Assembly: GCA_013350335.1 (NCBI GenBank) | Contig: CM023536.1 | Location: forward strand, 8,700,207-8,764,206 | From: Chimonanthus salicifolius | Taxonomy: Eukaryota > Streptophyta > Magnoliopsida > Laurales > Calycanthaceae | Direction: 5' to 3' | Length of the DNA stretch: 64,000 bases | Part shown: in pieces, positions 34,502 through 49,100 of the stretch | Layout: each line of letters opens with the position of its first letter | How positions within the stretch are numbered: position 1 is the stretch's first letter | Position numbers and translations under genes: made by a program | Notes under the pieces: model-generated | What the model saw: the letters and a program-made list of their open reading frames with translations, nothing else | The model's database searches: none | Told to the model about the DNA's origin: nothing

Positions 34502-35009
34502 TGTAATGTCTTGGCTCACGTAGCACAATATTATCCACTTTGGGTACTCATACATCGACACAGTTTTATTTTTGGCACATTTGCGTCACATACATGCCTA
34601 GAAGGCCTCATGCTGGGAGGGGCGTGGGCGTTATCATATATCCAAGATCCAAATAATACTCCCAGGCAATGTGGGATAAATTTAGAGCCCCTCCCCCCAC
34701 CTCCTCATCCTTCAAGTGCGTATATCAAATCCCCTCACTTAAAAACTAGAATTATCCTCAGCTCTGATACTATTTATAACAATCTGACCCACCAAGCACG
34801 ATATTGTCTGATATCCTCAGTTTTGTTTTTGACACGTGTGTGTCACTTACATGCCCAAAAGGCCTCATGCTGAGAAGGGCATATGCATCATCATCTATAC
34901 AGGATCTGAACACTCCTCCCAGACGATATAGGACAAATTTGGAGTTTCTCCCCTCCTTCACCTAGTACATGGAGTTTCTTCCCCTCCTCCATCGAGCACG
35001 TCTATCACA
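34502..35009 (-). mobile_element. Diverged TRIM retrotransposon
   Basis: Two degraded LTRs (about 34502-34735 and 34785-35009) share TAGCACAATATTATC / AAGCACGATATTGTC and AAGGCCTCATGCTGRGA. The interior on the minus strand has TAGTATCAGAGC, close to the tRNA-Met primer site. A perfect TTAAA duplication (34497-34501 and 35010-35014) flanks it. The LTRs are far more diverged than those of the 20,929 copy, so this insertion is old. Confidence 0.82.
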
Positions 35010-35094
35010 TTAAATTTCTTTGAAAGTTGGATTATGCCACTACCTTTCCCATCAGGGTCCAAATATCTCCGAGACAGTTTCTCTCTCCTCAATT

Positions 35095-35388
35095 TTTTCT
35101 TTTTTCAATCTCGGTGGCTATGTTGTTTAAAAAAAAAAACTGTTTTTTTTTTATAAAAAAAGAAAATGAAAAAAGGTTGTTTAAAAAAAAATGACAAATA
35201 TAAATATCAGACGATATGGGCAAATATCAGACGATATGGGCAAATATCGGCTGAGATAATCCTGGGCCCACAACCGATATATTTATTAAAAAAAAAAAAA
35301 CGAATTCAGCCGAGATATCTCAGCGTTCGAAAACCCGAGATATTTCGGCCGATATGCATCATAACGGCCGAGATTTCAATCCCTGTTT
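35095..35388. mobile_element. ATATCGG-family hAT-like element, decayed left end
   Basis: The right end, reverse-complemented, is CAGGGATTGAAATCTCGGCC, like the 31,941 element. The left end is only suggested by TTTCAATCTCGG near 35,106. The interior has a direct pair AAATATCAGACGATATGGGC near 35,202 and 35,222. Confidence 0.55.
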
Positions 35389-35389
35389 C

Positions 35390-36655
35390 CTATATCTCAT
35401 CCTAAATACCTATGCCAATATGATGAAATAGAAAAATAGATTTTGAGATGAAACTTAGTGAGTTAGAAGATTTTTATCAAAGTAATCATATTATTTTCAA
35501 AAAAAAAAAAAGTGCAATAAACAAAAAAAAATTATGATTAAATTTAATGAATTGGAAGGACATGGCCGGGATTTACAAATTTTGTGAATTGAAAAAAGTA
35601 TCTCTCTATAAATTTTTGTTCAATATCACTCACCTAAAGCATGTCTCCTACTAATTAATATAAAATTAACACTTATAATTAAATTTAGTCATTTATTTTA
35701 TGTTTACTTATTATGAAATGCTCACACGCTTTCCACAAAGAATTTTTGCAACTATTATAGCTATATAAATAAAGAAGTAATTTACAAATCATTAATCAAG
35801 AATATCCAAATGTCACATTCAGAAAATTTCAAGAAGTTTCTTCTGTCTACCTCATAATATACTGACGTTGTTCGGAAGACAAAACCATGAGAACTTTATT
35901 ATCCAATGATACATACCAGATTTGATGTGATGGGCCCTGTCAATTGTTTGTAGAAATTTCTTTGCACCTATACATTTATATATAAATCAGGGAAGAAAAT
36001 TGATTGTTCCTCATCTACCTTAGGTATGCAATTTGGATTACCTTCAACTCAAACCCAATATATATATAAAAGACCTGGCAAAATCTTTTAAATGACACGC
36101 GTTTTCATGTATTTCCCAATTTACCCTCCATTCATCGGTACCAAAAATTTAAAAACGAAAAAATGAAAGTATCCTTTCATATGGGCGAAGTTAGAGACAT
36201 GAATTATGTAATCCAAGTCGCTCGATTTACCTAAATTATATAGGTAAAGACACACTTCAGTTTATATTATTATTGATGATTTCTGTTAAAAATAAACTGT
36301 GATGACTATATTTTAGTGCTGGAACAATATCAATACAAGTAATTATCAAGCACACCAATACAAAATATAGACCTAATTATCTACTTAATTACACGCATTG
36401 ACCTATGACTTGATTTAACTCAATCGAAATCAGTTGGCCTGAACTAAAAATGGATCGAAATTTTAAAACTAGGTTGGGTTGTGGATGAGTTAAGGAGGCC
36501 AAAATATGAGTTAAGTTGAAAATATTGACTCAAATTAAATATAGGTGACATGCTTAGAAGTGTCATTTCTACAATCTCATCACTTAATTGGCGCATGTCA
36601 CTCAGGGGAAGTTGGAGCACGTGATGGCTGTATGTTAGTACAGACATCTATTTCA
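35390..36655. other. Intergenic, no gene seen
   Basis: AT-rich, nothing recognised. Confidence 0.5.
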
Positions 36656-36659
36656 TATT

Positions 36660-36840
36660 ATCAACTGATAATCTTTTCCAACTCATCTCAAAAGCGAGAA
36701 TCCTAGATTCGATTTCCACTCTACTTTGAAAAATCACTTCTTATAGAGTTACGCGGTGTATGTGAGTAAAGAGAGACTTACACATGTCCTCAGAATTAAT
36801 CGACTGTTCTAAGAGGACTAGACACCTAGTTCGTAAAGAA
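36660..36840 (+). repeat. SINE-like repeat, family 2
   Basis: AAGCGAGAATCCTAGATTCG, GGTGTATGTGAGTAAAG and CTTACACATGTCCTCAG with a GTAAAGAAAAAAA tail. Lies just past the 3' end of FY. Confidence 0.5.
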
Positions 36841-37116
36841 AAAAATCTGATAATCTTTTCCACCCTTTTTTCATCCTTGAGTTAAAACAACATAACTACT
36901 GAAAAAATAAATAAAAAACACTTTAATCCCACAAATCATAGGGACATCCCACGACGAAAAGCTACCAAAAGCTTGGAAATAAATATTAAAGACAATAGCA
37001 TCATATTGCTCTTCTTCCAAGCAAAACTGCAGAGACGGATATAAATATCCAAAACTTTCTTCAAAAGTTTCTGATCCTCAGATTCTACTATTGTGTTAAT
37101 GTACATGCATGGCCGG

Positions 37117-40100
37117 CTATTGGGGTGTCGAACCATGCTGGTGAGGTGGCGGCGGTGGTGGAAGACCTCCCATTCCCATGGTTGGATTTCCAGACTGCAC
37201 ATGAGCAAAACACAGCTTCAGCAAATCATATTAATAATTTCATTAAAAATATAGAACAGCAAACATAAATGGAGTTCTACAATTTAAACAGTTAAGGAAC
37301 AAATACAAGAATGAATCAGACAAGACAGCCAACAAATCTATCAAATTAACAATTAATTTATTTTTAATATATTTTAATATACACGATGAACAGACAAATT
37401 TCTGAGTCGAGCAGAAAACATGTCAATCTAGCGGGTCAATCATAAATAATAGAAATAAATAAAATATAATAATGTTCGAGATTTTCAACCTTTCATGGTG
37501 TTAAAAAGAATAAAGGACTGGGAGGAAAGGAATAAATAGAATTCAGAGGAGAAATAATTATCTTGTGTATATTTCTTTTCACTAGACGTATAATATATAT
37601 AGATTACAAAGAGCCAATTTACACTAAGAAAATGAAAGAAAATAAATATACAATCAATCATCTCCCAAGGTCAAACCCATGTGTAAATTGTGTAAAAATA
37701 CATGTGACAATGAAATAATGTCCTACAACACTCCCCTCAATCCGAAGCTTAGATATTGACAAGGCCGAGCTTGTCCAAAAACACCTCAAGATGAGAACAA
37801 GCACCTGCCTTAGTGAACAAATCTGCCACTTATCCTTCAAATAGGGTGGAAAAGGTATTAGATGAAGCATAATGACAAATGAAGTGAAAATCGACCTCCT
37901 ATGCTTCGTTATTTCATAGAAAATTGAATTAGAGGCAGTGTGAATCGCAGCCTGATTTCACAAAATAGGACCATCAGATCTAAGTGGGTGAAACCTAATT
38001 CTGCAAGAGTTATTTGAGCCATAAAAACTCACTAGTATAGGTCTTGCTTTGGTATTCTTCTTAAGCACTCAATTGGGTAACAACATTTTGTTTCTTACTT
38101 TTCCAATATATCATATTCCCACCAAGAAATTTACAATAGCCAGATGTAAATTGATGATCATCAAGAGATCCTGCCCAATCTGCATCTGAATAGCTCTGGA
38201 ATTGTAGGTGACAGCTAGGTTTATAAAGGATACCATATCTAGGAATGCCCTTTATATAGTGTAATATTTGGAATACTGCTTCAAGATGAGTATCCGTGGA
38301 GCATGCATATATTGGCTCACACACATAAAAAGATCAGGCTGAGTGAAAGTGAGATAAATTAATTTATCCACAATCTTCTAATAAAATTTGAATTGTGTTT
38401 CAAAGTAAAGATCCACATACAACCAACAAGAGTGTTCACTAGAGGTAATGGAGTCATTTACCATGTCTGATTTTTTTTTTTCAAGTGCTAGCAATTCTTC
38501 ATCCATAGCCACTTTCCAAGATGGATGCCTAAGAACCTCATCAACATGTTTAGGAATAGAGATGGTACTCAAGGTGGCAACATAAGACTTTTGAGAAGAA
38601 AAATACAAAGAATGATACGAGACAGAACACTCAATTGGATGACCAATACATGCACAATTACCTTTTCGAAGGGCAATGGGAAGATCTTCACTAGAGGAAG
38701 GTGAACGTGGACCCGTCAAGTCAGAATGACTAGTGGTAGAGACTAGGGAGAGATCATCGATTCTATGTTGTCATCTCCTATAAACCAGAAGAGGCTTATT
38801 GGATGGGGAAGACTCAATATTGTGTACAGGAAGGACCAAGGGAGCATTGTTATCTTGTGAAATGGAGGAACCCTATTTTGAAAAATTAGGAATGTGTTCA
38901 AAAAATTAAACATCCATGGAAACATATTTCCATCTTGGGATGGGATCAATACACATAGCCTTTTTGAAAAGAAGCATATCCAACAAAGATGCACTTAACC
39001 GCTCTGTTAGATAATTTGTTGCGAGAGGAACAGAAATTGTGAACAAGCAGACATCCAAATTCCCACTAATGGGAGGGAGGAAACCAAATGAAACTGAGAG
39101 AGGATATCAATAGGGGATTTATTGCTTACAACCCTAGTTAACATTCTATTCACAAGATGGCAAGCAGTTACCACAGTTTCAGGCCAATAATTTTTTAGAA
39201 CATTCATCTCAGTCAACACGGAGCGAGTTACCTCAAGTAAATGATGATTCTTCCTTTCAACTACGCAATTTTGTTTAGTGTATAAGGGCAAGAGGTCTAA
39301 GACTCAATGCCACTGATGTGTATTGAAAAAATGTATGAGATGTGTATTCACTACCATTATCACTTCACAAGATTTAAATGGGCATGTTAAACTAGTTAGG
39401 CACCCATTTATGAAAATGTTGAAAATGATGAAAGACTCCATCCTTATGGTGCATGAAATATACCCATGCCATCCTATAAGCATCATCAATAAATTAAACA
39501 AAGTACTGATAACCACTAGAAGAAGAAAACGGAGCAGTCCAATACCTAAATGAATTAAAGACATGAAACTATGTCTGAAATCATTAATGGAATTTTTCAA
39601 CTGTCATACGATGTTGTTTACCAAACTAACAATGACAACTTTCACAATAAAACTTATCAAAATTCAACCAAAGGAACTAAAGTACTTCAAACATTATTTG
39701 AGAGATGTCCACTACAATAATACGACAGCCACGCATCATTAGACAACGACATTGATCTAGCGAAGGAAGCAAAATGAGGATCGAAGAAGTAGAGCCTATG
39801 ATCCTCACAACCACACACCACTAATCGTCGTCTTTGAATCCAGATCCTGGAAAATGCAATAGGTGGGGAAAACGCAACTGACCAATTTACCAGTTTTGTA
39901 AGAGAATTGACAAATGGCAAATTAGCAGACAACTGAGGAACAAACAAGACAGATGATAGATCAACCTTGAAGAAAGAGGGATGGTACCCATGCCACAAAT
40001 GGTAGTAAAAGTGCCATCAACAAGCTTAAAATTACCCAATGAATGAGAAGTGATGGAAGAAAAATAATGGGACATACCTTCTATATGATCAGTGGCTCCA

Positions 40101-43100
40101 GAGTCAATGATCCAAGAGCCACCAGAGAAGGCATGGAAAGTAGATGGCTAGTTACTTGTTTGTGCCAAAGATATGGTGGAGGATGAGGCTTGTAAACTCA
40201 TCTGCTCTTGAAGAAGCGATTGATACTCCCCCTTGGAGAGGTGCACCCGTTCATCAGATAGAGACTGGTGTGCCGCCTGAGAATGATGGGCGTGTGAATG
40301 TTGTCGTTGTTGTGGTCGTCCATGTAACTTGAAGCAAGTATTCTCAAAATGATTTGTGCCTTTGCAAAAGGTACAAAACCAAGTATCCTTGTTTTTCCCT
40401 TTGTTCTCTTTCTGTTGAAATTTCAGGACTCGATGAGAGGTGCAGGCTGCTTTTGGAAGGTTGAGGCACTTTTGAAAAAAATGCAGATTTTGCAATGTTG
40501 AGATCAACATTCATAGCAACACTACTTTCATCTCATACCAGTGAAGCATACACTTCATGTATAGAAGGAAGACGCTTGGTGCTTACTATTTGTACTCGAA
40601 TAGGCTTGAATAGTATGTATTTTAGATAGATAATTTAGAAAAATTATTTTTTAAATGTAATTATAAAATTTAATTTCAATTTAATAGAATGAATAAAATT
40701 GCCATGAGATGATAATAATATGAGTTATAAAAGAAATTTCTACATATCTTTCAAGATTTATAATGTTAAAGTATATAGCTTGTTATATGTTGTTTTTTAT
40801 AGCCACAATTGTAGTGATAGAATATTATACAAAAACTAAATTTTATAAAGTAAACTATTAATTATACAAATTTTTTGCTATTATTAGAAAACTGTATTTT
40901 TATATTATAATCAATAGAATATACAGAATACATAATTGAAATGCAATATACAGAATACATACCCCAAAGAATACTGAAACAATATATAGAATTAGGATTT
41001 TTTTTCTATTTTGTAAAACAATTTATTCTACAAATTGTTTTCTATTATTAGAAAATTGTATTTTTATATTGTAATCAATACAATACACAATACAATATAT
41101 ACACCCAGTTACATTCCTCAGTCCTCGATGTAGGAAAATATCTTACAGGTCCACGCCTGAGGACCTGCGAACTTAATTTCATTATTTCATTACAAACTAT
41201 GGCCAGTTGCGAATGTGAATAAGGAAAATAGGAGTGGAACTTTCCAGTAAGAAGAAGTAGAGGACAACGGCGATGAAGAAGAAAAGAAGAGGAAGGAGAA
41301 AGAAGGAAAAGAGAAGATGGTTTTCCAGAGAGAAAGAAGAAAAAAAACGGAAACAGAGAATAACGAAAAAAAGGCATACTTGGACTTCGTTCGAAGGCTT
41401 GAAGGCTAGTAGGACTTGCAGAAGAGAGCTTGCAGTCTTGCAAAAGAGGTAAGTGAAAAAAAAAAAAAAAACAACTTTCCAATTTTATGCAATGCACGTT
41501 TTCCATCTTCAAACATCTCAGATGATTCTTCGGTTGACTCGCACAATTTGCGAGTCAACCCACAAATCGTATAATTTGTGGCAACAAACGATTCCTTCAG
41601 CGATTTGAATTGCCAAAGTAGACTCGCAACTTGTATGATTTCAACACTGTTCATAATTGAGTCTAAAAACTAGATAAAAAATGCAACACTTTTCAATCCA
41701 TTTGTTGAACAAAACAATGTTCACTTCGCATTTCAATGGCAATTTATCAACAGAATTAAGTTCTTGCCAAAGACTGTAACTGAATATTATACTGAATAAC
41801 AGACAACTCCACCATAGAAGAAGTGCAATGTCTATCCCTAGCAGAATTTCAACATTAAAGTATAAAGCACGCAATATAACCCAAATGGCCTTCATCATTG
41901 AGAGAAGATACATAGTCTTCCCAATTTGATCTTCCATAGAATGGACACGCCAAGACTGAACCATATAATAATTGGCTTGCCAATCTTTGTATCTGAGGTC
42001 AGTTTTTTTGGGTTCTGGAAAGGTCCCATCAATATAATCCATTTTTTTCTTGCCACTGATGAACGTCCAACCAGCTTGAAACCATGACAAATAGTTGATC
42101 TCATTAAGTAGTTCTTTTGTAATGTGACAGTGGTGGTTGGTGTCCGAAACCGGATTGGATAATCCATCAAAAGAACGAGATGCACCCGAATTATGAGAAG
42201 GACGAGATGCACCAGAATTATAGAAGACAAGATGCACCAGAAACATCAGACATATTGGAAGCAACCGGAAGAAAACAGCCTTATAGGTGGCCCCACACAG
42301 TTCAAATACCAAATCAGATACACAAATCTGTGGCTTTATCTCAACTCTAGGCTGAAGACCAAACAATTGCTTATGGGATTGGGCTTTCATGTTGATCCAC
42401 TATGTATCCTCTGCAACTCTGTCCTGGAATCCCATGAGCACTTGCTTCTTTGCAGTATTGTTAGGAAAGTTTGGGTCCTCATCAAAAACAAATTTGGTTA
42501 TCAAAGTTCTATTGATAGCATCCTCGAAGACTCCATTGCCCTCCGAATTCACGCTCTAGTCGTATCGAAAATCTGGTGGCTATGCTTTCTGTTCCAGCCT
42601 TGGTTTGGCACTCTTGGAAAGAGAGAAACAACCGTATCTTCAACAATACTTTCAATTCTGAAGCGGCGATCTGTGTTACTATTTTGGGTGATGTTAGGAG
42701 TAGACTCATCTCCCTACTTTCAAATATCGACCCACTGAAGATGACTGGCCCCTTTGTAGCATCATATTTCCCCTATCAGTGAGGGTACTCTTCAGCTTGG
42801 GAGCTTTTCACATAATTCTGAATCTCTGATCACAGTCTTTATCATGGCAGCAACCCTGACAATAGTGGATTCTTCTTCGCCCCTTTCCAGCTCCCTGCTG
42901 CTAGGGACAGCCTTCTCTTATTTTGTCAAGCTGCTATAAGCTTTGCGTTGGGTAAGGGCCTGCATATCTCTCACTTGCATTGTCTAAACTCAAGCCTTTT
43001 CAAGATGCTAAAGAAACCTCATACTGCAGCTTGGGCTATTCGTATTTGCATCAATGCAATACACTCTTGTCTGCAAGGATTAAATACTTATATATCTATG

Positions 43101-46100
43101 ATTCCAACTGATCTTCTTAGCATCTTATTGGGGTACTGCAAGGATAAGCCTATCAATTCTAGTTGCAGGTTGGGATTATTCAACAATTTTTTGGTTGGGT
43201 TTCTTCGGTTTTGCTTACCCAATGTGGTGGGTTTGTGGCTACTACCTAGGGGCTCTTGTATCCCCTCTCTTTCCTCGTAATTATTTTTGGGAGTTTTCCC
43301 TCTTGAATGAATACTTACCCAACATTCAAAAAAAAAAAGATACACAAATCTATGATTTGTGGACACATAATTCTCCTCATGTGTTCTTCTTGTGGAAAAG
43401 ACTAGAAATAGAGGAGAAAAATGCAGAGAAATGGGGAAAGCACTATTACTAGGTGCAACTTAGCCTAGCGCTCAGATCTGTTCGAATGGGCCTCACAAGA
43501 GTCAATCAGAGGGATAGACCAGTTAGATGTATGGCCCACCAAAAAAAGACTGGCGCCCTCTAGATAGATCTAGGGTTTTGATCAAAACAATTTGGATTTT
43601 TTTCCAGATTCCTTAGAACAAATAAGAGGTATTTGACTGACCTTTGAGAGCCAAAAAATCCAGAAAAAATAATGAGAATTCCCAGAATAATCTCCTGTGC
43701 AAAATGATACCAAGAACTGAGATGTGAACAGTGTCACCAGAAAATGAATAGTGTCACCGAAATAACAGTGTTACTGGAACAGTAACCCGCTAGAAAAAAT
43801 CACAATTTTTTTTCCAAAATCATGTCTGAGCTCTGCATACCATGTTAAGAGAATGAAGAAATGGGTAGGAGAGGAAGAAATAAAATTGAGACGAGAAACA
43901 ATTCTCGTGTATATTTCCTTTCGCACAGATACAATATATATAGATCATAGGGAGCCAATTTAGACTCAGAAAAGGAAAGAAAATAAATATACAATCAATC
44001 ATCTCCTAAGGTCAAACCCATGTGCTTTGTGTAGATGAAGAAAGGTTTCTTTCTCATTTGTCAAGATCGGCAAATGGAATAGCAAACTTTTTGAGAAAAT
44101 GGGGAGTAAATAGGATTAGGACGAGACCCTTTCTTGGGATCTGAGGAATTGGCTTTGTTTTGATAGGGCTTTGCAACGTATTTATTGAGCGGGGGACTTA
44201 TGTCGTATATTGAAGTATTTTTTCTTTTTTCTTGGGTCCAAGTCTCTTATACCTGCCCCTTGTATTATATTTCTTCTTTATTATAATTTCTCTTTGTTAT
44301 CACTCAAAAAAAAGGTCAACTATGTGTAAAAGTACTTTTTATGTGTTACACTGAAATTATGTCCTATACATGGTTTAATTTTGCATTTAACATCTATACA
44401 TGTAACCATACATATGAAACAGAGATCAGATACGTTATTCTCAAAGCATTTTTCCACCTCTTTCATGTCCATTATACCACTAAATTGAATTGCGCATAAC
44501 CTGTTCTGACCTATAATTTTTGAACAGGCAAGTAGATTAAGTCAGTACTCCTTTTCAACACCTTTTTTAACAGATTTCCAATATCATACTAACCAGATTT
44601 GGAAACTCGTCCTCAATTGCAATATGCCAAGGCAGGTAGGACAAGCCAGTGCTCTGTTCAACCAAAGTCTTAACCAGCATGTGTCTGTCCTAGTCAGCCA
44701 AGGAGGAAAAGGAGAGCAATGGTAACAAAAATAGAGTTATTGCATGAGACCAGAAATCATGCCATTTTGTCAAAAGCACAAGGTTAACTATCTATTGCTG
44801 AACTGCACATGAATGTGAACATTGGATTGTCCAACGTCTTACCTATTTGTGAGGGTCATGTAACAAAAAGCATACCAAGAAAATTAGCAATTCATTCAAA
44901 AAGGTTTCTAGATCACTAAAAGATAAAGCAAACATGCGGAGAACAGCAGATGGATTCACATGTTCTTTGGATCCGTGATAAGGATAGATGATTATAATGA
45001 ATGGTACAATATAAAAGTGATTGCAAATACATTCAATGATCAATCAGTAGCTAGTTGTAACCGCAAGTATAACAAGTTTCAGGCCAAATGGAAGGATAAG
45101 TGATAGAATAGATAAAATATGGTGTTCAAAATACTCGCATACCTGGTAAGAATTTAATCCTGGAATGGGTCCTGTTTGTGTACGATTGAATACTCCCCCA
45201 AGCTGATATGACTGTGTGCTACTAGCACTTGATGCACCCTGGAGATTTGTCATCCCATTTGCAAAACCCCCCATCAATGGTTGTATAGTGTTGCTTGGAA
45301 TGGGCCCTGAATGCATCGGATTCATGCCAATCATGTGTGATTGTAGCATTGGAGGCATCATCTGATTTGCCGAACCTTGCATCCCCTGGATAAGGCAAAG
45401 TTAGCAGGTTGCCATTTCAATTTATGACAGAAGAATAGAAAGCACAAATCAAGTATATGATTGATTAGTAGGACATATTTTTACCAACTATGGATGTATA
45501 GGAATAGTGGGGGCCACCTTCCAATGATCCTTTCTTTTCTTTTTTTAACCACCGCAGATTACGTCATTCCCACCTTTCAGTTATCCAAGCCAGTAAAACT
45601 CAACATGGATTTACCATGCCTGGATAACTACTTCTAGATGATCTTGCAAATAGATAATTATAAATGACTGACTGCACTTAATGATGGCAAAATTGACAAT
45701 AATAATCATCCTTTGGAAGAAATTTTTATGCTCATTCAAGATTGGTCAATCATAATGGATCACTCTAAAAGGTTAGCTCCACATGTACAATTCGTAAGGT
45801 GAGGAAATGGTATTATGGAACATTTTAATATCCTCAAGAAAATTAAGCAGCACAAAATAATGAGTACCGTTGGACCAGGAATATGCAAAGGCAGTGATGT
45901 AGACATTGATGATGGCATGGGCAGAGATCCTGGCATTGAAGATGGGATATTCACAGCCATCCCAGGGGGTGGTAATGGTGGTAGAGGAGGGCGAGTTAAA
46001 TGAGGATGTGGCAGCAGTGGTAAATGTGATGAAGGCTGTAATTGAGTCAGATTAGTTGGTTGCGGTGGTACAGAGGGCGCTTGCTGTGAAAGCATTAATT

Positions 46101-49100
46101 GTTGCTGTTGTGGAGGAAATTGCTGATATGCTTGCTGCTGTCCAGATGCTAGGACAGATGGATGAGGCCCCGGCGGGAGGGGAGGAGCACCAACAGGCAG
46201 AGTACCCGGAAGAGGTTGCCTCTGCTCTCCTTGATCAGATGTGTCAAGAGATGGGAGTGACAATGGCATTGCAACTCCAACACCAGGAATAGTACCATCA
46301 TTCCGTGTCAACCCTGAGGCAAATGGCCCTGGAGTTGTAGGAGGTTCAGGTAGTGGGAAACCAGTTGCTGAGCGAGCAATCATAACACTATTTTGCTCTC
46401 CATAACCTGGAAAAATAAATAAAATTCTTCATGACTCACCAATTTCTCTTCATTAAAAAAAAAAACAATAAATAAAATAAATTAAAGACTACTGGTTCAA
46501 AACACCCTTTGTTTTTTGTTAAGTAAGGCAACCACTGAATTCTCGGCATTTACAAGCATTTTATTGGTAACAAGTAAACAAAAAGTAAACAGGTGTCAAA
46601 TTATATAAAGAATAAGAAGAGCCTGATCACCAAGGAGAGCACGGTTGTAGATGATGGAATTACTACTTGTGAAGTTATCAATAATTGAATTGATAACTAA
46701 AAAGACACTCCACAGTCAAAGCCAAAATAAATACTCTGCCAATTATGGTAAATTATAAGCATGAATGCTTCAAAGTTCACTTGGCATATATACATGTCCA
46801 TTGATATAGTAAGAATTGCGGTCCCACAGTGAGGAAGATAACCCAAAAGTTGAAATTGAATGAATATCATACTCTGACAAGATCCTATAGCAGGTAGTTG
46901 CTTTTTATCTTCTTTCTTTTTTCTCCTCTCTTTTTTTCCTCCTTTTTTTTGATATGTGTGCACATGTGGGTGGGGGATGAGAGGGGTAGGGCTGGGGTAG
47001 GTTTAGTAGAATAAGATGGTAGGTGATCATTGTTACAAGTACACAGATCATCAATCAAAAAAAAAAAAAACCATACTTAATAAAAGTTGTTTGTTCTTGC
47101 CTATGAAAGACAGGAAGAAAAAATGGTTTGTCGAAATTCAACCATAAGGGAAGTTTAATCATAAATATGACAGTAACCCATTAGACATGATTATGCAATT
47201 TTTCTTACCTTCTTTAAAAAAAAAATAGATAGACAATTTTTTACTATACCTTGATTATAATTTGTGTATTTCTCACGATAAGGATCACCAGGCCTGTTTC
47301 TACACCAAAACTTGGTTGTATTATCATTACTACCACTGCACACATAAGCAAGGCACAACAAAAAATGACTACATTAGTAACATAGCAAAAGCTCAATCAG
47401 TAATAAGCTTCAGCAACCAATATTTTGATTTAAAAAATTAATAATTAATCACACTGTTCACAGCTATTAAAAAGAACATAGGATTATCATGTAAAGGCCG
47501 AAATACAGACTTTTTGATATAGTAGAATGTAAAAGCCAATCTCAGAGAGATGGGATTTGTGACTATAATGATGATGATATAAAGGTAAAGATTTAATAAG
47601 ATTGATGCAAGATAGACAACAGAGATGGTAACAAGTAATAGAAAAAGGGGCAACAGAGAATGACCAGCCTGGTGATGGACAAGGGAACAAATACGATCAC
47701 AAAACAACATTCATAGAGTGCATCATTTTCCATGGTCCAGAGTGAGGGGATGTGTGGGTGTCGGTGTTCAACTGGGAAACACCAGCTGCAATCCACTTAA
47801 CACTTATCAACCCACCCCCCACCACACCCACCCACCCACACACACCAAAATTAGAACACACCCCAAGGGGGATAAAGGGATCCTTACCCCAACATTTTAT
47901 AATCTTCTATCTATTTTAGCATTTTGGTTCTTCATTTTGCTCTTGTTCCTCATGCATTACTTGGATTATTTTTTGTAGACTCTATAATTTTCACTAATTA
48001 TATCACTCTCCGTCCCATTTTAGTTGTCTCATTTGAAATATTTGTATTTTTTAAAGAACTCTCTATATAAGGCTAGCACTCCATTTGATCTCATCAATTT
48101 TCAACACACTTTATACTACTTCCAATTTAAATGAGAGAACTATTTTGGGACAATTCCAAAATCCATATAGGACAACTAATTTGGGACAGAGGGAGTATAT
48201 TTTATGGGATTTATTCATTTGTTGGTATGGAACTTGATTATTTGATCAATCTAATTTTCTTTCTGGTTCAGGAGCTGTGAGGATCTTTAGTTTTGGAAAT
48301 ACTTGAATCCAAATCCATATCTCACAAGAAGTGGACATGGATTTCGCAAAATAGAGACCTTGCCTTATTTTAATTATGAGCCTACCTAGATGCATTTGAA
48401 TCACAAGGGGAGTGGATGAATAGGAAGATCAGACAAATTAGGGATAGACAAAAGTTCAACCCCATCAAATCATCATGGGAAAAAAATATAGGAGCTCAAA
48501 TATTAATGGTTTCAATAAGACTTGGATAAATGCAATTTTTTGGCCTGCAAATTCAACTTCGATAAAAGATTGATGGGGTCAACTTGAGATATATACCAAA
48601 TCACATGGGGTACAGGTGAGTATGAACAAGTTAGATTGCCCTACATAGAAGTTTCCTCAAGGTCTCAAATGGAGGACTCTCCCAAATATTTTGTTGTTAT
48701 AAAATAAGGACCACCAGCAAACGAGGTGGGTTTGAAAGGCATGTCTTATATATAATGCATAGAAAATTCCCTCAAAATTTTAACTCTATCTAATAGTACA
48801 AAGTTTGCACCCAACTTCATGCAAACTCGTATATAAATACGACAATGATCAACCACACACCCCATAAAGTGATCCCATAGTGAGCTCCACATGATCATAG
48901 ATGGGAGTGAGATCACTTTATGAGGTGTGCAGCTAGTAGGGGTGCAAGTTGGCTGTGTTGGGTCAGGCCCTGAGTAAATTCGATCTAGAACCCAAATTAC
49001 AAATATAGGGCCTAAGCTTAGACCAGGCTCACATAGGCCCTCAACTTGAATTGGTCCTAACCAAAATAATAATTATAATAACAAGGGCCCATACGAGCCT

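Larger units (their letters stand above)
37499..44370 (-). mobile_element. Decayed Ty1/copia retrotransposon in the last FY intron
   Basis: 3' LTR 37499-37730 and 5' LTR 43843-44370 (interrupted), both reading TGT...TTAACA on the minus strand. The primer-binding site TGGTATGCAGAGCTC follows the 5' LTR directly, and a purine tract ATTGAGGGGAG precedes the 3' LTR. The coding order is gag, protease, integrase, reverse transcriptase, RNase H, with stops and frameshifts throughout. Core reverse transcriptase is largely deleted between about 38,330 and 38,400. Inside are a LINE (42330-43338), a hAT (about 40617-41649) and a LINE fragment in the 5' LTR (44025-44313). It lies in the same orientation as FY. 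A possible target duplication (CATGG/TGGTT) is unconvincing. Confidence 0.87.

Noticed and set aside
41075..41512. 145-codon minus-strand open frame with F-rich start
   Set aside because: Part of the hAT-like insertion in copia; low-complexity translation of CT-rich DNA shared with the 50.7 kb element.
45815..46292. Plus-strand open frames over the FY proline-rich exon
   Set aside because: Antisense shadows of the FY exon at 45,868-46,406, whose frame and splice sites are well supported.
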